A model generated the notes under the pieces. It ran no database searches. It saw nothing but the letters and a program-made list of their open reading frames with translations, and was not told the DNA's origin. Positions 17,379 through 23,758 of a DNA stretch of 40,787 nucleotides are shown one piece after another. Within the stretch, counting starts at the first letter, position 1, and the number at the start of each line of letters is the position of its first letter. The DNA comes from a virus, in the IMG/VR virus record IMGVR_UViG_3300038701_001502, positions 1 to 40,787 of that record; one strand, written 5' to 3'. The position numbers were made by a program, and so were the translations under genes.

Positions 17379-17750
17379 ATGACAACAACATACGTATTAT
17401 GGGAAACACTTTACACTAACGCTGGAGGAGCACACCCAGGCAAACAAGCAGAACAGAACTGGCACCGACAAACAGACCTTACCTTTAGTGAGTTAAGGTA
17501 CGGCGGTAACAGTATAGACGCTAGGTTTTTAGGACGAGTAGAACACTCAAGCACAGAACAACTAAACAGTTTTTTACAAAGCATGAGACTATTTAATATG
17601 CAATCAGTAACGCCAACAGAAGCAGTAGCTTACTGTAACAAAGTAGAACCAGTAAGCGAAGAGCACACTATAGACTTTCCAAACGGATACTTCGAGCTTG
17701 ATGCTGATGGGGTAACTATAATTGATAACAAACCAGTAGAAAATATCTAA
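17379..17750 (+). CDS. hypothetical protein of the fibre region
   Basis: 123 residues, soluble, no recognised family. Ribosome site ACGAGGAAATAGAAT before ATG. Contains an aromatic N-terminus (YVLWETLYTNAGGAHPGKQ) and an acidic C-terminus. It is the last gene before the fourth late promoter, so it probably belongs to the fibre transcript and may be a fibre chaperone or minor tip protein. Confidence 0.55.
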   Translation: MTTTYVLWETLYTNAGGAHPGKQAEQNWHRQTDLTFSELRYGGNSIDARFLGRVEHSSTEQLNSFLQSMRLFNMQSVTPTEAVAYCNKVEPVSEEHTIDFPNGYFELDADGVTIIDNKPVENI

Positions 17751-17764
17751 GTGGTGTTTAAATA
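17749..17764 (+). promoter_or_regulatory. late promoter copy 4
   Basis: Exact copy of AAGTGGTGTTTAAATA, overlapping the stop codon of the previous gene. The TATA box begins at 17757 and the next ATG is at 17787, exactly 30 nt downstream, so this transcript should be leaderless. Confidence 0.82.
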
Positions 17765-17786
17765 ACAAATAAAGAAGTAATATACT

Positions 17787-18713
17787 ATGGTAGATACAAA
17801 TGCAGTAAGCAACAACGATGGCAGGAAAATATATATGTACACTGCTAATACTAGCAGAGGTAGTTTATCAACTACACAATATTTGCCATTATCTAAAGTT
17901 CGCTTAGGTATAAATCAAACAACACCAGTAATCACAGACACTGAACTTGACGAAGCTATTCCTATTAGCGATGGTACAGCTAATGATGACGGAAGCAACC
18001 AACTAACAGGTAGCAGTGGTGGAGATAACAGCACCGATAACTCAACAACGTTTAAACCTGGTGCAGGTGTTAGTGATGATACTGCACAAAATCTTATTGC
18101 TAATGATACTAACGCTACTAAAATTTGGACTATAAGTGATTTATCCAGCGCAGGAACAAACATAGACAGTTCTTATTTTGTTGGATTATGGGTTTATATT
18201 TTAGACGCTACTGCTCTAGCTAAATTTGTAACAACAGGTGCAGCTTTAGAAATAAAATTGGGCAGCGATTCTAGTAATTATTACAGTAAAACATACACTG
18301 CAAGCCAACTAAGTACTGGCTGGCAATTCTTAAGCATGGGGTTAGTAAGCGACCTTACAGAAACAGGAACAGTAGGCAGTCCTATTGACACATTCATTAT
18401 AGAAATTACAACAAACAACACAACAGACACTTTTGTTGCTGGGGATGTTGTTTATGATTTATTACGAACATGGCAATACAGTGATACAATAAAAAGTTAT
18501 TTAACAGGATTCCCAAGTATTAATTTAACAAACTTAGAAGTGACTAGAAGCGCTTTGATTACAACAACTGAAGCTAATGGGTTCTTAATTGATGGAATAT
18601 CATATGTAAACGAAGATGATACTCCACTAATGGGTGCACTTGGTAAAATAACCGCTGACAGTAAAAGCAACACTGACCAGTGGCGAGTAACACAACGAGA
18701 GAGGATATTATAA
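17787..18713 (+). CDS. putative tail or fibre structural protein
   Basis: 308 residues, very rich in S, T, N and D, with predicted beta sandwich (residues about 110-215: WTISDLSS, YFVGLWVYIL, LEIKLGSDSSNYYSKTY, WQFLSMGL), resembling carbohydrate-binding or phage surface domains. The C-terminal about 70 residues (INLTNLEVTRSALITTTEANG) may be an attachment region. Leaderless start, first gene of its transcript. Probably an accessory receptor-binding protein; family not certain. Confidence 0.55.
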   Translation: MVDTNAVSNNDGRKIYMYTANTSRGSLSTTQYLPLSKVRLGINQTTPVITDTELDEAIPISDGTANDDGSNQLTGSSGGDNSTDNSTTFKPGAGVSDDTAQNLIANDTNATKIWTISDLSSAGTNIDSSYFVGLWVYILDATALAKFVTTGAALEIKLGSDSSNYYSKTYTASQLSTGWQFLSMGLVSDLTETGTVGSPIDTFIIEITTNNTTDTFVAGDVVYDLLRTWQYSDTIKSYLTGFPSINLTNLEVTRSALITTTEANGFLIDGISYVNEDDTPLMGALGKITADSKSNTDQWRVTQRERIL

Positions 18714-19681
18714 TGGTAAATATATTTACAGGCGGCACAGGTGCTGTTGGGAGTCAAGTAAACACTAACTTTAACGAAACATTGAACTTAAGTCTTAAAC
18801 AGGCAGCAAGACAATCTTTATTAGGCACTACACAAACGTTCTCTAGTGACGGTACAGACTTGTTCGCAGATAGTTTTGATGAAGGAGAAGGAATAAATTC
18901 TAGTATAAACATGAATAATTCTACAGCAACATATAATTCCGTCGATGAAACATTTCAGTCAAGAGTGGATAACGATGAAGCTGCTGCAGACACTACGCAT
19001 TCTGTAGACACAGGTGTTTCTTGGTCTAATACTGCTGATGCGTTTGACAATGATTATTCTACGGCAGCAAGCACAGCGTTTGGTTCAACGGGAGTTTTAG
19101 CTTTAGGAAAGACTTTTGGTGCAAAAACGATTAAATATGTTAGCTTTTTAGCATTTGTTACAGCAGGACCACCAACCCAATCAGGAACAGTTACTTTACA
19201 AACTTATAACGGAAGTGTCTGGAGTGATGTTTCAGGCACTGCTACAACTTACAGTGTAAGTAGTAATTCTCTGTTTATAGGCGGTACTTTTGAAGTCGAT
19301 GCTAGTGTTCAAGGTGTTCGAGTAGAATTTAATATTACTGCTGCACAAGGCTCTATTCAAGTAAGAACTTTAGAATACAACACCGATTCTACATTGCAGA
19401 CAGGATATGTTGAGTTAACTATTCCTACAGGAACTTTCTCGGCTACAGTGTCTAAATTACAAGGTACAGCTATTGTTTCTGCTACCGAAAGTGACGCCGC
19501 TATTAACTGTAAATTACTTAATGGTTCAGAAGATAGTGGATGGAAACCTATTAATGAAATAGGAAGTTTTACTGCTTTCACGACAGAACCTACAAAGGCA
19601 CAGTTTCAGTTAGTACTTGCAACAACACCAACAGTAGGTTATCCGAGTATTAAAGCAGTAGCAATTAAAGGGTGGAATTAG
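18713..19681 (+). CDS. putative tail or fibre structural protein with discoidin-like part
   Basis: 322 residues. The N-terminus (FTGGTGAVGSQVNTNFNETL) resembles fibre attachment segments. Residues about 95-230 have a discoidin/F5-8C-like pattern: SWSNTADAFDNDYSTAAST, then AKTIKYVSF, and FEVDASVQGVRVEF. The ATG overlaps the previous stop (TAATG) and follows GAGAGGATATT; an in-frame ATG at 18680 is inside the upstream gene. Likely a surface-exposed glycan-binding tail component. Confidence 0.55.
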   Translation: MVNIFTGGTGAVGSQVNTNFNETLNLSLKQAARQSLLGTTQTFSSDGTDLFADSFDEGEGINSSINMNNSTATYNSVDETFQSRVDNDEAAADTTHSVDTGVSWSNTADAFDNDYSTAASTAFGSTGVLALGKTFGAKTIKYVSFLAFVTAGPPTQSGTVTLQTYNGSVWSDVSGTATTYSVSSNSLFIGGTFEVDASVQGVRVEFNITAAQGSIQVRTLEYNTDSTLQTGYVELTIPTGTFSATVSKLQGTAIVSATESDAAINCKLLNGSEDSGWKPINEIGSFTAFTTEPTKAQFQLVLATTPTVGYPSIKAVAIKGWN

Positions 19682-19682
19682 A

Positions 19683-20468
19683 TTGAACATAATTAGATAC
19701 ATATATGATAAGTACTTCCGAAGAAGTAACGAGCCTTTACAGAGAGCTAGTAAGAAAGATTACAAGTACGAAGAGTACTTCCCTATTTCTGGAAGCTCTC
19801 AAGAGACTGTAGATAACGTCAAACCTCACAACCAAATCTACAATCAAGGTCGTTTAGAAGCTTGTACTGGTTATGCTATAGCTTATGTTATAGAAGATGT
19901 GCTGCGCAAGTATAGTGGTAAGATTCGTATCAATCCTTTATTTAACTGGTTCATGGCAAAAGCTAAACACGGTTATCCGCTTGCTAACAAAGGAGTATTC
20001 GCAAGGTACGCTTGCAATAGTGTATGTAAAGACGGTATCATAAGGATGTCTCATTGGAACAATACAAGCGATTACAAAGAGTTTCCACCACAACCAATAC
20101 TAAACGTAGCAAAAACATTCCAACAGCTTTATACAGCTAAGAAAGTAGGCCGATGGGCATACTACAATACTACTCTTTCTCAAGCTGACGAGATACTATC
20201 AAACGGATACAATATACTATTTACTATATCATTAAACAAAAGTTTTTACGGTAACACCACAGGACTCATTGCTGATTGCATACCAAACGGCTACTGGCAC
20301 AGAATGGTACTTGTGGGTTACACCTACATTGAAGGTGTAAAACATTACAAAGTAGCAAATAGTTGGGGGCGACGATTCGGAGACAAAGGGTACTGCTACA
20401 TTCCAGAAAGTTACATGAAAAAAAGTGGCAGAGAATATTACGTTATTAGAGAAAAGGTGAGTCGATAA
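19683..20468 (+). CDS. papain-like cysteine peptidase (C1A fold), candidate endolysin
   Basis: 261 residues with a full papain-type triad: oxyanion Gln55 and catalytic Cys61 in NQGRLEACTGYA (spacing of six, as Gln19/Cys25 in papain), His206 in YWHRMVLVGY, and Asn226 in VANSWGRRFGDKGY. No signal peptide. It starts with TTG one base after the previous stop, preceded by AAAGGGTGGA. It ends in an overlap with a coiled-coil/membrane protein gene, resembling a lysis cassette. The target may be the S-layer or a cell-wall peptide; that part is inference. Confidence 0.8.
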   Translation: MNIIRYIYDKYFRRSNEPLQRASKKDYKYEEYFPISGSSQETVDNVKPHNQIYNQGRLEACTGYAIAYVIEDVLRKYSGKIRINPLFNWFMAKAKHGYPLANKGVFARYACNSVCKDGIIRMSHWNNTSDYKEFPPQPILNVAKTFQQLYTAKKVGRWAYYNTTLSQADEILSNGYNILFTISLNKSFYGNTTGLIADCIPNGYWHRMVLVGYTYIEGVKHYKVANSWGRRFGDKGYCYIPESYMKKSGREYYVIREKVSR

Positions 20469-20827
20469 TGATGGAAGCAGGGTATTCTATAAAAGATATC
20501 ATGGACCGTATGGACAAACACTTCGAAGTGTTAAGCGAAGAAATAAAACATAACCGAGAAATCAGTGACCGCATGGATGATAAACAAAACCTTGTGTTAC
20601 AACGAATAGAAGACCATGTTAAAAACACTAATGGCAAAGTGGCTAAGAACCTTAAAGAAATTGCAGAATTACAAACGACTAAAGCAGACAATAGTGAATT
20701 ACAAACAGTAAGAAAATATTCTGTAGGAAACTACGCAAGGGACCACCCGGGAAAGTTTATCTCCTTCTTGACGGGAGGCAGCGGGTTAAGTTATGTACTT
20801 ATTGAGTGGATAAAAAAAATATTATAA
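20468..20827 (+). CDS. coiled-coil protein with C-terminal membrane segment (XhlA/holin-like)
   Basis: 119 residues. Residues about 5-80 are a coiled coil (IKDIMDRMDKHFEVLSEEI); residues about 92-119 are hydrophobic with a lysine end (GKFISFLTGGSGLSYVLIEW, then IKKIL). This build matches XhlA-like hemolysin or holin accessory proteins. It overlaps the cysteine peptidase by one base, suggesting joint action at the membrane. Confidence 0.6.
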   Translation: MMEAGYSIKDIMDRMDKHFEVLSEEIKHNREISDRMDDKQNLVLQRIEDHVKNTNGKVAKNLKEIAELQTTKADNSELQTVRKYSVGNYARDHPGKFISFLTGGSGLSYVLIEWIKKIL

Positions 20828-21224
20828 AAATATGAGACGTGAATAAAATGGAATGGAAAAAAATATTGTTAAGTTTTGGTAAATGGCTTTTGAAACTAGG
20901 CGCTAGTTTAGCTTTTAAATACGCAGACAAAGATAAGAACGGCGAAGTATCCGCTGCAGAATGGAACGCTGTTATTGAAGAGTTAGAATTATTAGTTTCT
21001 AAAAAATAAGTTTTTATTAGACACTGGTTTATTTCTTCTTTCGTGACTCCCCCACAATAACCAGTGTCTAATCTTTTTATTCTATCATACATATCAAACA
21101 CTAAAAAAGTTAACACTCCTAGTAGGACGCTCTTTTCTGGTGTTAATAAATTATAGGTTGTTGTTAGTAAAGCTAAAGTAATACTTTGTAGAGCAACCCA
21201 TAAAAGGTATTGTGCCTTGTTCAT
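20799..21224 (-). CDS. membrane protein overlapping convergent genes
   Basis: 141 residues. Residues 1-70 look genuine: two membrane segments (LLWVALQSITLALLTTTYNL and VLLGVLTFLVFDMYD) then a charged part. The remaining frame runs antisense through the EF-hand gene and the end of the 20468 gene, so the distal half may be fortuitous. The start ATG overlaps the previous stop (ATGA). A possible holin or membrane accessory. The frame passes through the 14-bp inverted repeat at 21016-21072. Confidence 0.5.
   Translation of the reverse strand: MNKAQYLLWVALQSITLALLTTTYNLLTPEKSVLLGVLTFLVFDMYDRIKRLDTGYCGGVTKEEINQCLIKTYFLETNNSNSSITAFHSAADTSPFLSLSAYLKAKLAPSFKSHLPKLNNIFFHSILFTSHIFIIFFLSTQ
20848..21009 (+). 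CDS. EF-hand miniprotein at end of lysis module
   Basis: 53 residues. An amphipathic or membrane-touching helix (WKKILLSFGKWLLKLGASLA) leads into a textbook EF-hand loop, DKDKNGEVSAAE (residues 27-38), with Asp1, Asp3, Asn5, Gly6 and Glu12, and a second helix (WNAVIEELELLV). It should bind calcium. It is the last gene of the rightward late operon and is followed by a strong hairpin. A calcium-sensing partner of the lysis proteins is one possibility; no family name is claimed. Confidence 0.65.
   Translation: MEWKKILLSFGKWLLKLGASLAFKYADKDKNGEVSAAEWNAVIEELELLVSKK
21016..21080. terminator. hairpin terminator between convergent operons
   Basis: A perfect 14-bp inverted repeat, ATTAGACACTGGTT (21016-21029) and its complement (21059-21072), with a 29-nt loop, then CTTTTTATT on the + strand. 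It lies just after the last rightward gene. It probably ends late transcripts and may also affect the opposing leftward operon. Confidence 0.6.
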
Positions 21225-21346
21225 TTTGTAGGCCACACTTTATGCTTCCAACAAGTGCCTGAGTAGTTGTTTGCTAACTCTTGCATAGTTATGCTCGATA
21301 ACTTATTAATTAGTTCTTGGTCTTCGCTTTCAATAGTTAAAATCAT
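21221..21346 (-). CDS. 41-residue hypothetical protein
   Basis: Begins MILTIESEDQELINKL and ends with a Trp/Lys-rich tail (TCWKHKVWPTK). The ribosome site AAAGAGGTTAAAGA precedes its ATG, and both ends overlap neighbours by 4 nt (ATGA), showing tight coupling. No family recognised. Confidence 0.5.
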   Translation of the reverse strand: MILTIESEDQELINKLSSITMQELANNYSGTCWKHKVWPTK

Positions 21347-21390
21347 TCTTTAACCTCTTTTTCATCTACGTATTTTATTGTTTTCATCAT
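21343..21390 (-). CDS. possible 15-residue micropeptide
   Basis: MMKTIKYVDEKEVKE, overlapping the upstream stop and, by ATGA, the downstream start. It contains the ribosome site of the next gene. It may be a coupling peptide or simply spacer. Confidence 0.25.
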   Translation of the reverse strand: MMKTIKYVDEKEVKE

Positions 21391-21596
21391 AAATCCCTCG
21401 CTAACTCATAATATGTTCTAACAATATTATGCATTGGGGTCTCTTTAAACTCTCTATCGTATAACATTATTGCTCTAGTCATTACAGGCTCGTAAGTAGA
21501 TGGGTCTGCATCAAACCTGTCGATAAGGCTTAACATCTTATCGTGTATTACTGTGTCGCTCTCTTTACTGTATGGTTGTAATAATTCTTCTAACAT
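21387..21596 (-). CDS. 69-residue hypothetical helical protein
   Basis: All-helical acidic protein (MLEELLQPYSKESDTVIHDK at the start, ARDL at the end). It lies three bases from the upstream gene and overlaps the next frame by its stop codon. No motif recognised; one of a run of small early proteins, which in viruses often modify host functions. Confidence 0.55.
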   Translation of the reverse strand: MLEELLQPYSKESDTVIHDKMLSLIDRFDADPSTYEPVMTRAIMLYDREFKETPMHNIVRTYYELARDL

Positions 21597-21599
21597 TCT

Positions 21600-21842
21600 T
21601 CATTCCTCCAAACCAAGTTCTTTTAACAATATATATTTTCGATTATCGTTAGGTAATCTCATTACAGCTTCTCGTACTCGTTGTTTACCAAGACAATATC
21701 TACTAATTTCTCCTCTGGTCATTAAACCCATTTCTAACTTTGCTAATCCAGGAAACATTTCTTCAAATTTTTGTTTATTTTCTTCAAATTTTTGTTTATT
21801 TTCTTCAATTATCATTTGCGTTACTTGTTTACTCATTGCCAT
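21600..21842 (-). CDS. 80-residue hypothetical protein with heptad duplication
   Basis: The N-terminal helix contains a tandem duplication (EENKQKFEENKQKFEE) encoded by a 21-bp direct repeat. The C-terminal part has a KQRVREAVMRL segment and ends LLKELGLEE, closely matching the protein at 31222-31410 (KQKVREAIMR and LLKELG), so the two share a domain. Ribosome site TAGGAGGAATAGAAA is strong. Confidence 0.6.
   Translation of the reverse strand: MAMSKQVTQMIIEENKQKFEENKQKFEEMFPGLAKLEMGLMTRGEISRYCLGKQRVREAVMRLPNDNRKYILLKELGLEE
21760..21808. repeat. 21-bp tandem repeat inside the 21600 gene
   Basis: Two perfect copies of a 21-bp unit (21760-21780 and 21781-21801) plus seven bases of a third. The unit is seven codons long, so each copy adds one heptad to the coiled coil and keeps the frame. 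Copy number could vary among relatives. Confidence 0.8.
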
Positions 21843-21854
21843 TTTCTATTCCTC

Positions 21855-22076
21855 CTAATCGTTGCCCCAATATTCAGGATTGTTTTCTCTGTGCCATTCA
21901 AGATACTTTGCACTCATTCCTGCCGTTAAACGTCCTTTCAAAAACATCTCATATAGTTTTAAAGACAATGTGTGAACAAAATTCTTGTGTTCGCTCATTT
22001 CAAATCTATAATGTAGATACTGTTTGAATGCTTCTTTGTCCTGCATTAAATCTTCTGATTTCTCTACCCAATCCAT
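21855..22076 (-). CDS. 73-residue hypothetical helical protein
   Basis: MDWVEKSEDLMQDKEAF at the start, then helices with aromatic residues (YLHYRFEMSEHKNFVH, AKYLEWHRENNPEYWGND). The start at 22076 follows GAGGACATGTAAA; a longer in-frame start at 22136 would lie inside the upstream gene. No family recognised. Co-transcribed with other small genes from the promoter near 22404. Confidence 0.55.
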   Translation of the reverse strand: MDWVEKSEDLMQDKEAFKQYLHYRFEMSEHKNFVHTLSLKLYEMFLKGRLTAGMSAKYLEWHRENNPEYWGND

Positions 22077-22077
22077 T

Positions 22078-22248
22078 TTACATGTCCTCACAGTGTGTGG
22101 CGCACATTTCATCTTCGGCTTCTTGTGCGTAGTCAATATCTACTTGTTCTACTGCTTCTATTGTACTGAATCCGGACTGTTTGTAGTATCTGATTCTTTC
22201 TTCGTAGTCAGCCGTGTATAAATCTTGTGCATCTTTAGTTAAACTCAT
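22078..22248 (-). CDS. 56-residue acidic hypothetical protein
   Basis: MSLTKDAQDLYTADYEERIR at the start; acidic C-terminus with CATHCEDM. The ATG overlaps the previous TGA (ATGA) and is preceded by GGAGGACGTACA. The cysteine/histidine end could bind a metal with partners but is too short to assign. Confidence 0.5.
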   Translation of the reverse strand: MSLTKDAQDLYTADYEERIRYYKQSGFSTIEAVEQVDIDYAQEAEDEMCATHCEDM

Positions 22249-22364
22249 TGTACGTCCTCCACGCTGAACCCTAGTAGGTTATCAACTAATTGTTGTCGTG
22301 GTGTCATTTTTTCTGTGTAGCCGTATACTATCGCGTTTCTTGTTTTGAAATATTGGTTTATCAT
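22245..22364 (-). CDS. 39-residue hypothetical protein, first of small operon
   Basis: MINQYFKTRNAIVYGYTEKM at the start; C-terminal helix (PRQQLVDNLLGFSVEDV). Preceded by AAAGGTGATAACAA, a good ribosome site, and a TATA box about 45 nt upstream. First gene of the leftward small-gene operon 22364-20799, each gene overlapping or nearly touching the next. Confidence 0.5.
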   Translation of the reverse strand: MINQYFKTRNAIVYGYTEKMTPRQQLVDNLLGFSVEDVQ

Positions 22365-22403
22365 TTGTTATCACCTTTGATGTAATATATAAAATATATA
22401 AAG

Positions 22404-22416
22404 TATATAAACCTTT
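22404..22416 (-). promoter_or_regulatory. early promoter (AAAGGTTTATATA)
   Basis: On the minus strand AAAGG precedes TTTATATA. Transcription should begin near 22381, giving a leader of about 17 nt with a Shine-Dalgarno before the ATG at 22364. The same box occurs at 30089, 36254 and 36366. Confidence 0.65.
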
Positions 22417-22806
22417 CTATTTTCTCACAGGAAAACGGACATTTAGCATAAAATTATAACACTTGGGGTCAAGAATAGCATCATCCTCAAGCTGGTATTT
22501 TAACTCAGTGTAAGAAAGCATCCATTTACTATCACAGATTGCGATTATTTCGCGTTTAAACGCGCTCTGACCATACTTGTCAATATCAACAAGCAAAGCC
22601 TTAGAGCTACCCCAATAAGACCGCCATTTAGACTCTACAACGCTTCTACGTTTACGGGTCTTGCCCTTCAAGGGAGGACGAGTAACCTTAGACCAAAAAC
22701 TCTTCTGACCAATATAATACTTACCAGTGGCAAGATGGGTAATTTTGTACACGAACCCCCGCATATCTTTTGGTGCTTCTTTAGGTGCGTTTATCCAATC
22801 ACTCAT
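22417..22806 (-). CDS. GIY-YIG-like endonuclease
   Basis: 129 residues. Residues about 17-30 read FVYKITHLATGKYYIGQ, a variant GIY-YIG signature (VYK..YYIG), followed by KWRSYWGSSKALLVDIDKYG and FKREII, the arginine and glutamate region of this nuclease fold. The start at 22806 overlaps the ligase stop by 8 nt; an upstream in-frame ATG at 22821 lies inside the ligase gene. Could be a free-standing homing nuclease or a repair nuclease. The catalytic glutamate is not assigned with certainty. Confidence 0.6.
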   Translation of the reverse strand: MSDWINAPKEAPKDMRGFVYKITHLATGKYYIGQKSFWSKVTRPPLKGKTRKRRSVVESKWRSYWGSSKALLVDIDKYGQSAFKREIIAICDSKWMLSYTELKYQLEDDAILDPKCYNFMLNVRFPVRK

Positions 22807-23758
22807 CTTGCAACCATACACGAGTCATCACAGGATGTCGAGGCAATCCGCCGTCTTTCTGGCCAACTTCCATACTCTTGTAATTCAACTCACAACCAAG
22901 GTATTTTTCACGTTCAGACCACATCTGTTCTTTTTCTTTATCAGTTGCAGCCACAACAACCTTTAAGTCTTGACCTTCATAGTCCACAACAAAGGCTGCA
23001 AGTTTATCAATAAGAATACGGTCGTCTTTCTTTTTAGAAGTAACAGAGTTACCCAGTTCATTAACAGTCTTTTCAGCATTAGGGTCAACCACAGTAGCTT
23101 GAACAAAACCTTTGATAATAGCAGACTTATCAATATATGGTTTAACCTTGTAGATAATGCCTTCCTTAAGGGTACCACGGCCAAACTTATACAAACCAGT
23201 TAGACTTTTTAACATCAGACCTTCATACCCATGTTTGATAGCCCACTCAAAAGCAGTTTTCACATCTTCAGCGTTATATACCGTTTGTTGTATTACTATC
23301 TCAACAGTACGTGGATTGGGTATATAGTCTTCTATTTCTTCAAGTAAAACAATTCTATCGCTAAAATCCAATACCATATCATTTATCGGTATGGCATCAA
23401 AACAGTGATATTTCAATTCATCCGGTAATGTTCGTTCTCCATATTTCTTAATAGTCTTAGGGTCTTCGTGGTCTTTGGTTATCACAAGACCGGTTATTTC
23501 TTGAAAAGATAAACCATGACCATATAACTCGCCATCAAGAATAATATCAGTTTCTCTGCACCACGCAAGTAAGTCTGCATACTTATCTTGTATCTGTTTG
23601 TTGGGTATTTGTTTTAAACTACGGGAGACAATACCGAGTTCAGGATGAATAATACATCTAATCCCGTCTAGTTTGTAACTAGCAAACTGTGGGTATTGAA
23701 TGTCTTTTAAGTCTACTGCTTGATTCGGTGCAAGCATTGGTTTAAATTGTTTATTCAT
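22799..23758 (-). CDS. ATP-dependent DNA ligase
   Basis: 319 residues, the short phage-type ligase. Motif I KLDGIR gives the adenylated lysine Lys29. DGELYG (motif III), HGYEGLMLK (motif IV) and IIYKVKP (motif V) follow, and the C-terminus is an OB fold. It seals nicks after replication and repair. The ATG overlaps the polymerase stop by 4 nt (ATGA), so polymerase and ligase are translationally coupled. Confidence 0.92.
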   Translation of the reverse strand: MNKQFKPMLAPNQAVDLKDIQYPQFASYKLDGIRCIIHPELGIVSRSLKQIPNKQIQDKYADLLAWCRETDIILDGELYGHGLSFQEITGLVITKDHEDPKTIKKYGERTLPDELKYHCFDAIPINDMVLDFSDRIVLLEEIEDYIPNPRTVEIVIQQTVYNAEDVKTAFEWAIKHGYEGLMLKSLTGLYKFGRGTLKEGIIYKVKPYIDKSAIIKGFVQATVVDPNAEKTVNELGNSVTSKKKDDRILIDKLAAFVVDYEGQDLKVVVAATDKEKEQMWSEREKYLGCELNYKSMEVGQKDGGLPRHPVMTRVWLQDE

